DNA of 64,000 bases from Tenrec ecaudatus (Eukaryota > Chordata > Mammalia > Afrosoricida > Tenrecidae). Positions 58,640 through 64,000 of this stretch are shown here, piece by piece (position 1 is the stretch's first letter; each line of letters begins with the position of its first letter). The notes beneath the pieces were generated by a model that had not been told where the DNA came from, did not search any database, and saw nothing but the letters and a program-made list of their open reading frames with translations. The position numbers and the translations under genes were made by a program. The DNA is taken from NCBI RefSeq assembly GCF_050624435.1, contig NC_134530.1, positions 145,306,721 through 145,370,720 on the forward strand, given 5' to 3'.

Positions 58640-59057
58640 ACTGCTCTCTCTGCTCACTCTCTGAGAGACATTGTAGCTGACATAACACATGAAACCACAC
58701 TAGTGCCCTGAGCTGGAGAAGCCACATGGACCTACCCTGATTCAACTCTGAAGCTAGGGAAGCCTCATAGAGACCTCTGCCAGCGCTGAGATGCTTACAA
58801 CCCCACTGGATTCAAAGACTTTCTACCCACTTGCCTGTAATCGCCTTGTATTTGCACCATTGCAAATTTGTTTTGTGAGTCTGAAGAGGACTTTATAGAT
58901 TGGTATCGGACATATGGGCTAATATCAGACTTATGGGCGTGGACTGGACTGGGTTGGGATGCTTTCTTAATGTACAATTACCCTTTATACAAAATTCTCT
59001 CTTATATACATATGCATGTTTATGAAATTATTTCTCTTGTCTACCCAGAGTAACACA
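58640..59057 (+). mobile_element. LTR, subfamily A-like, 5' end eroded
   Basis: The 3' two thirds match subfamily A (ATCGGACATATGGGCTAATA, GGGATGCTTTCTTAATGTAC, ending GAGTAACACA). The 5' start cannot be placed. Confidence 0.72.
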
Positions 59058-60115
59058 TACCCAAACATCTTAATGGAACGAATTCTTTGGCCTAGAGGCT
59101 CAGGACAACTCTGCTTTCTGTGTCAGACTATCAAACAGAAGGAGCCAATTAAAGTATATATTTTTGCCCTATGGTAATGTTGACTGCAATTTCTGGGAAA
59201 GAAAATTGATAAAAAGTTTACATAAAGAATGATTAATTTTTTATTTACTCATCTCACGCCAAACATATGGGAGCTGGAGTCAACATATCTGGGTTTTGGT
59301 TTTGAATTTGGCTTTGTTGGTGCTGAACCCACTAATCTTAGACTTATTATTTTAAAAATTTCTCTTGGCTTTGGTTTTCCTTTTAAAATGGTCTTACATC
59401 TCATTTTATTAACACTGAAGCTTGCACACCCATCTCCCTAATTAGACTATACATAATTTAAAAGCAATGAGCGTAGCCTCATGATTTTCTGTCTTCAGTA
59501 CCAATTAGCATGGTGTACATAGTCAATAAATGAATGAAGATGTAATTCAAATGGAATATGTAAGCCCAGCAATTATGTAGGTGAGTGGGTTCCTTCTCTT
59601 TGAACTCTGAAGCATGATGTCTGGGAGAGAACAGGTTTAGCAAGATAAATTTAGAATAAGTGAGTACATTAGCATCATGGTTACCAAAATTGTTTTCTGA
59701 ACAAAAAGAACACAATGTAAATTAGGAAGACTCAAAGAGCCACCTTGAGAAATAGGTTTGTTCTGTTTGCTCTGTAATAAAGAGTGAGAAATAAAGATGA
59801 TGGGGAATTTTGAAATTAAGCCTTGCAAACTCAAAGCCCCCAATCCTTTGAACCCCGGAAAATTGCTGTGCTCTCAAATCACTTAAAAGGCCTGAGGAAG
59901 TAAATTGATACCGTTTTCATCAAAGGATATAAACAGAGAAGTGAGATTGAACCGAAGCCAACTAGCCGAGGAGCCTAAAATCCAAGTGCAAGAATAGTTC
60001 TCATTGTTTATAGTCCTCTGACCCAAAGTGAAGATGTAAGTTAACTTTTCTAGTGACACAGTAAATAAAGTTATCTATACAGAATGAATCTGTAGCTGAT
60101 TCTTGTAGATTTATT
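59058..60115. other. Unassigned intergenic DNA
   Basis: No gene or recognised repeat. A TATA-free, AT-rich region. Confidence 0.4.
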
Positions 60116-60117
60116 CA

Positions 60118-60480
60118 TTGCTTTCCTGTTAGCCCCAAGTCATGGCAATCCTATGACATCATACATCTGGATGAAACACTTCCTGATCCTGTGGCATCCT
60201 CGTAATTCTTGGTATGTTGAAGTTCAAATGGTGCAACCACTAGATATATTGAATGCCTTCCACCCTGTGTGACTCATTTCCCAGCATACATTTTACAACC
60301 TTCTTTTGTGTAACATATGATTTCCAATGTCTAATTTTCAGAAACAGATGACTAGGACTTTCTTCCCAGTCTGAAGCTCCACTGTAACTTGTCCACCATA
60401 GATATCCTTGCCGGTATTTCAATTACTGGTGGAATATCTTCTAGCATCACCACAGTCTGACAAACAGAGAGAAAAGCAGT
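60118..60480 (-). mobile_element. RTE-related non-autonomous element, antisense
   Basis: Left part resembles the inverted 3' tail of RTE/AfroSINE (GTTAGCCCCAAGTCATGGCA). Right part matches the inverted RTE 5' region (AGTCTGAAGCTCCACTGTAA, GCATCACCACAGTCTGACAA) also seen at 20605-20742. The coding middle is missing, consistent with a 5'-plus-3' deletion derivative. Confidence 0.6.
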
Positions 60481-60540
60481 GGAACTTGTGTTTATATTTC
60501 CTTATGCCTTTATCTTTATTTTAATTATGTAACATCAGTG

Positions 60541-60600
60541 CCTTAGTCTGGGTTCTTAGAGGAACAAAAAGGTGGTGTGTGTGTGTGTGTGTGTGTGTTA
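60541..60600 (-). mobile_element. LTR terminal scrap and (GT)n
   Basis: CTTAGTCTGGGTTCTTAGAG is the inverted LTR end. It is followed by a GT dinucleotide run at about 60575-60598. Confidence 0.6.
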
Positions 60601-61650
60601 GAAGAAATGATGAAGTAAAACAAGTGAATGGAAAATTTCAAAGGGTGATTTGAAAAGGCAAAGTAAAATATTATAATAAAATGTGCATGGTCTAAAGTTA
60701 GAGAGTCAAAAAGAAAGAATACACTTAGCATATCTCAAGTTGAAAGAACTGAAGGGAAAAGCCAAACCTCAAGTTGCAATACTGAAAGATTCTGTGTACA
60801 AAATATTGAATGATACAGAGTGCATATGGGAAGAAATGAGGAGCTAATGATAATGAGTTCTAAAAGGATGAAGATGTTCTAAAATTGTTTGTGGTGATAA
60901 TTGCGCAGCTCTTTGATATGTTTACACTATTGAGTTGATGATATGTAAGTTATAAATTAATAAAATTTTTAACATTTTTTAAAAAGAAAAAGGAATGGAA
61001 AGACTATATATAGTCAATGAATAAAAAAAGGGAGGGGGCGTTGATGTTCAGCCATTTCAAGACATATCATGTGATTAAGAACTAATGGTACTGAAGGAAG
61101 AAATCTAAACTACACTAAAGGCACTAGAGAAAAATAAGACTCCAGGAACTGATGGAATATACATTGAAATGTTTCAACAATCTTATGAAACACTGGCAAC
61201 ACTCACTCAGTTATGCCAAGAAATTAGAAAAGCAAATACCTGGCCAACTGAATACAAGAGATTCATATTTGTCTCCATTCCAAGAAAGGTGACCTAACAG
61301 AATAAATCAACAGAATGTAGACTTTATGCAACAATATCCTTAATATTACATGCAAGCAAAATTTGGATGAAGATTGTTCAACAATAGTTTCAAGAATGCA
61401 TCAACAAGGAGATTCCAAAATTGAAAAAGAGTTCAGAAGAATGCATGCCACAGCACTAGAGAGATCATTGCTGAAGTAAGATGGGGATTGATTGAAAGCA
61501 GAGAATACCAGAAAGATGTTTACTTGTGTTTTATTGACTACACAAAGGCAGTCACTTGTGTGCCTCAGAACAAACTATGGTTAACATGGAGAAGAACGGA
61601 ATTCCAGAACATTTCATTGTGCTCAGGCAGAACCTATAGAAGGACCAAGA
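60601..61650 (+). mobile_element. RTE LINE middle region, sense, interrupted by L1 3' end
   Basis: From GAAGAAATGATGAAGTAAAA (60601) through AAATATTGAATGATACAGAG (60818). After an L1-like 3' end (about 60822-60985, TGTGGTGATAATTGCGCAGC, then TTAATAAAATTTTTAAC) it resumes with GTTCAGCCATTTCAAG, CTCCAGGAACTGATGGAATA and TTACTTGTGTTTTATTGACT (RT). No open frame survives. Confidence 0.82.
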
Positions 61651-61654
61651 GGTC

Positions 61655-62010
61655 TAAATAATTCTCCATTCTGTGCAAATACCACAGAAGTGTCTGGTCT
61701 TCTTTGATGGACCCGTGTATTGGCTTCACGCTTTGGTTATTGTGAATAATGCTCTAATAAACATGGTTGTACATGGATCTGTTTGAACCATTACTTGTCA
61801 ATTATTTGGGGCGGAGTTAGTGGGTCATATGGTAATTCTATGCTTAGCTTCATTTCCCACAGTGACTGCATCGTTGGACAGTCCCAGTAGCAATGCATAG
61901 CTGTTCCATTTTCTCTACATACTTGCCAATACTTGTTAGCTCCCTTTTTGTTTTTTTGCTTTAGATAATACCCATCCATATGGGATGCTAGCTAACACAT
62001 CAAAATGGCA
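61655..62010 (-). mobile_element. Old L1 ORF2 C-terminal fragment, antisense
   Basis: Inverted L1 phrases: TTATTGTGAATAATGCTCTA, GGGTCATATGGTAATTCTAT and ACATACTTGCCAATACTTGT. A short minus-strand frame (61791-61979) reads CYWDCPTMQSLWEMKLSIEL, the L1 ORF2 C-terminal zinc-finger-proximal block. Confidence 0.75.
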
Positions 62011-62204
62011 AAACTCTTGTAAAGCACTAACAACCACCCCGAAAGTCCCCAAGTTGTGAAGTCCATTAACCCACCTGCCATTACCCTCACCCAACCGGGA
62101 TCCCACCAACATCTAAACCTGGGAAGACAGTAAGGATTCCTTCCCTGCCTTCTTTATTGCATGAAATGTCTCACACAAGAATTTACACTGGTCTCGACAC
62201 ACTT

Positions 62205-62998
62205 CTTATTTATTTACTTAATCAATTTATTGAGAGCTCTTACAGCTCTTATCACAATCCATACATATATCCATTGTGTCAAGCACATTTGTACAAATGT
62301 CTACTCAACATTTTCAAAACATTTTCTTTCTACTTGAGCCCTTGGTATCAGCTCCTCATTTTTTCCCTCCCTCCTTCCCTCCCTCCCTCATAAACTCTTG
62401 ATCATGTATAAGTTATTATTTTTTTCATGTCTTAAACCAACCACTGTCTCCTTTCATCCACTTTTCTGTTGTCCATCCCCCTGGAGGGGAATATTTGTTG
62501 ATCCTTGTAATTGGTTCCTCCTTTCTCCCCTCCCCCCTTACCCTCCTAGTATTGTTACTTTCATTATTGGCCCCAAAGGTTTATCTGTCCTAGATTTCCT
62601 GTGTTGCAAACTCTTATCTGTACCAGTGTACATGTTCTGGTCTAAGCAGATCTGTAAGGTAGAATTGAGGTCATGTTAGTGGGGGAAGGAAGCATTAAAG
62701 AACTAGAGGAAAGTTGTGTGTTTCATCAGTGCTATACTTCACCCTGATTGGCTCATCTCTTCCTTGAGGCCCTTCTGACAGGGGATGTCCAATTGACTAC
62801 TGATGGGCTTTGGAGCTCCACTCTGCCCTCCCATTCACTCACATCAAGATGATATTTTTGTTCTGTTTTGGGTCTTAGCTGCATGATTCCTGATCCCTTC
62901 AACACCTCGTGATCACACAGGCTAGTGTGTTTCTTCCATGTGGGCTTTGTTGCTTCTCAGCTGGATGTCCACTTGTTTATCTTCAAGCCTCTACGACC
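62205..62998 (-). mobile_element. L1 3' UTR, antisense, one repeat unit
   Basis: Inverted tail (ATTGAGAGCTCTTACAGCTC) with CCCT-rich tract (62355-62390), distal UTR, then a single repeat unit ending TTCAAGCCTCTACGACCCCAG. 5'-truncated there. Confidence 0.82.
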
Positions 62999-62999
62999 C

Positions 63000-63460
63000 C
63001 AGACGCCCGACATACAGCTTACTCAATTCATAGTATAAAGGGTGCATTGAAGTGTAGTGCTGGTGAAGAAGCCCCCAACCCAGAATGGATCTGTTCTTGT
63101 CTAGTCAGCCTTTGCTGGATCCTCCATCAGGCTCATCTTCTGACCTCTGGTTCTTTGTACATGAGCCACTGTCCTACTACATTCCCTGCCAAATCCTAGA
63201 GTCAGCAACAGCCTGCCACCTGAACTGCTAACCTTGAATTCATTTGCTTCTGCACCATAAACCTGCCCTCTGACATGTCAGTCTTGGGTTCATCAGTCCC
63301 TGCAGGGAAATAAATCCAATCTGACATCTAATCCATGGACTTGGAAGTTGTCAGACTCTAAAATTGTGTAATTGATTTCCTTGAAATAAACCTTTCACTA
63401 GATATAGATAAATGAACATCACTGGTTTTGCTTCTCTAGAGAAGCTAGCTTAAGAAAAAC
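63000..63460 (+). other. Possible LTR-like element
   Basis: Contains AATAAA (GAAATAAATCC at 63308 and GAAATAAACC at 63384). It ends TTTTGCTTCTCTAGAGAAGC, which resembles the 3' end of mammalian LTRs of the CTCTGGAGAACCCTGACTAA type. The left end is not definable. Confidence 0.35.
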
Positions 63461-64000
63461 TTCTACTAAATGGTCTTGCTGTTAATAAAATAATCTTTGC
63501 TATTTTTAAATTAGTAACCTTTAACTTTTTAAGATACAATTTGTCACTAAAAATATCATCTACTAACTTTAGTAATCATTTCTACTCATGATCAGCCTCA
63601 GCTCAATAGCTAGATCCTTTCCTTTGACTTGTCAGAGTAACAGCTCCTGTTGGGGAAAGTTGGAGAAAAGGCTTTTCTGAAATGAAAAGAACAGTGAATT
63701 TGAAGCCAGATATTCTCTCAGATAGCTATTTACTCATTTGACTGATAAATGTTTATTTTAAAATATCTATTAAAAACCTTATTATGTGAGAGACTCGATT
63801 ATAGGAGCTGAGTATTGGTTAAGACAGACTTCAGTCTAGACTAACTGTCCAGCTTGAAACCTGATCCAAATTTCCTCATATTCTATTGTGGCAGTAATCT
63901 TGAACAAGTCACTTAATCTCTCAAAACCTGGATTTCTTCATTTATAAAATGAGGAAGTTGATGAGGACTTTAGCATAATGCCTGACATACAGATGATACT
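63461..64000. other. Unassigned intergenic DNA
   Basis: No gene or repeat recognised to the end of the window. The last 150 bp (AAAACCTGGATTTCTTCATT, AAAATGAGGAAGTTGATGAG) may be an old MIR-like SINE core, too weak to call. Confidence 0.35.

Noticed and set aside
1..64000. Search for CRISPR arrays, operons, phage or bacterial defence genes
   Set aside because: Direct repeats present are microsatellites, LTRs or L1 units without regular spacers. Repeat content is plainly mammalian, and no prokaryotic gene organisation exists.

Overview
The window is mammalian nuclear DNA with no intact host gene: no multi-exon gene structure and no ORF with convincing non-transposon coding content. It is almost wall-to-wall interspersed repeats. 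The repeat set points to an afrotherian: tRNA-derived AfroSINEs with recognisable B boxes, a BovB-related RTE LINE in both orientations, and a lineage-specific young L1 family whose distinctive 3' UTR recurs about ten times. Several short hAT elements have the terminal sequences of SPIN (SPACE INVADERS) and one those of OC1/OposCharlie1. These elements are known for horizontal transfer, and among Afrotheria I know SPIN only from tenrecs. The best guess is therefore a tenrec (Echinops-like); this is inference from repeat content, not a database match.

Layout. 1-11.5 kb: solo LTRs (812-1361, 8739-9223, each with a perfect 5-bp target-site duplication), AfroSINEs, an antisense RTE 3' end (5.9-6.2 kb), old L1 scraps and one SPIN MITE (8408-8590). 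11.5-19.4 kb: young-L1 material, namely an antisense 3' UTR, a sense tail with a duplicated end, an LTR of a second subfamily, and a sense L1 ORF2 plus 3' UTR (15.8-19.43 kb) cut off by an antisense RTE 5' half (19.43-20.74 kb). 20.7-29.5 kb: mostly low-repeat sequence holding the only host-gene relic, a broken retrocopy of PSIP1 (LEDGF/p75) covering the integrase-binding domain. Its 3' UTR was split by a 2.04-kb L1 insertion with a 14-bp target-site duplication.

29.5-34.6 kb: an L1 3' UTR followed by a nearly full-length sense RTE that is itself split by an LTR. 34.8-43.4 kb: old L1 fragments, an L1 5' UTR/ORF1 block lacking ORF2, and AfroSINEs. 44.3-54.1 kb: an RTE fragment, then one long antisense L1 (3' UTR, ORF2, ORF1, probable 5' UTR) broken by five or more later insertions (SPIN, L1 tail, LTR, OC1-like hAT, SPIN). 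54.2-63.0 kb: internally deleted L1 3' UTRs, an old L1 endonuclease region carrying a perfect 54-bp palindrome, two RTE fragments and further L1 pieces. The rest is unassigned AT-rich intergenic DNA.

The sequences do not work together as a pathway. They record successive transposon waves: old L1, RTE and AfroSINE, the long L1, then LTRs, young L1 and hAT MITEs. Family assignments rest on recognised sequence features; element ends are approximate unless target-site duplications are quoted.
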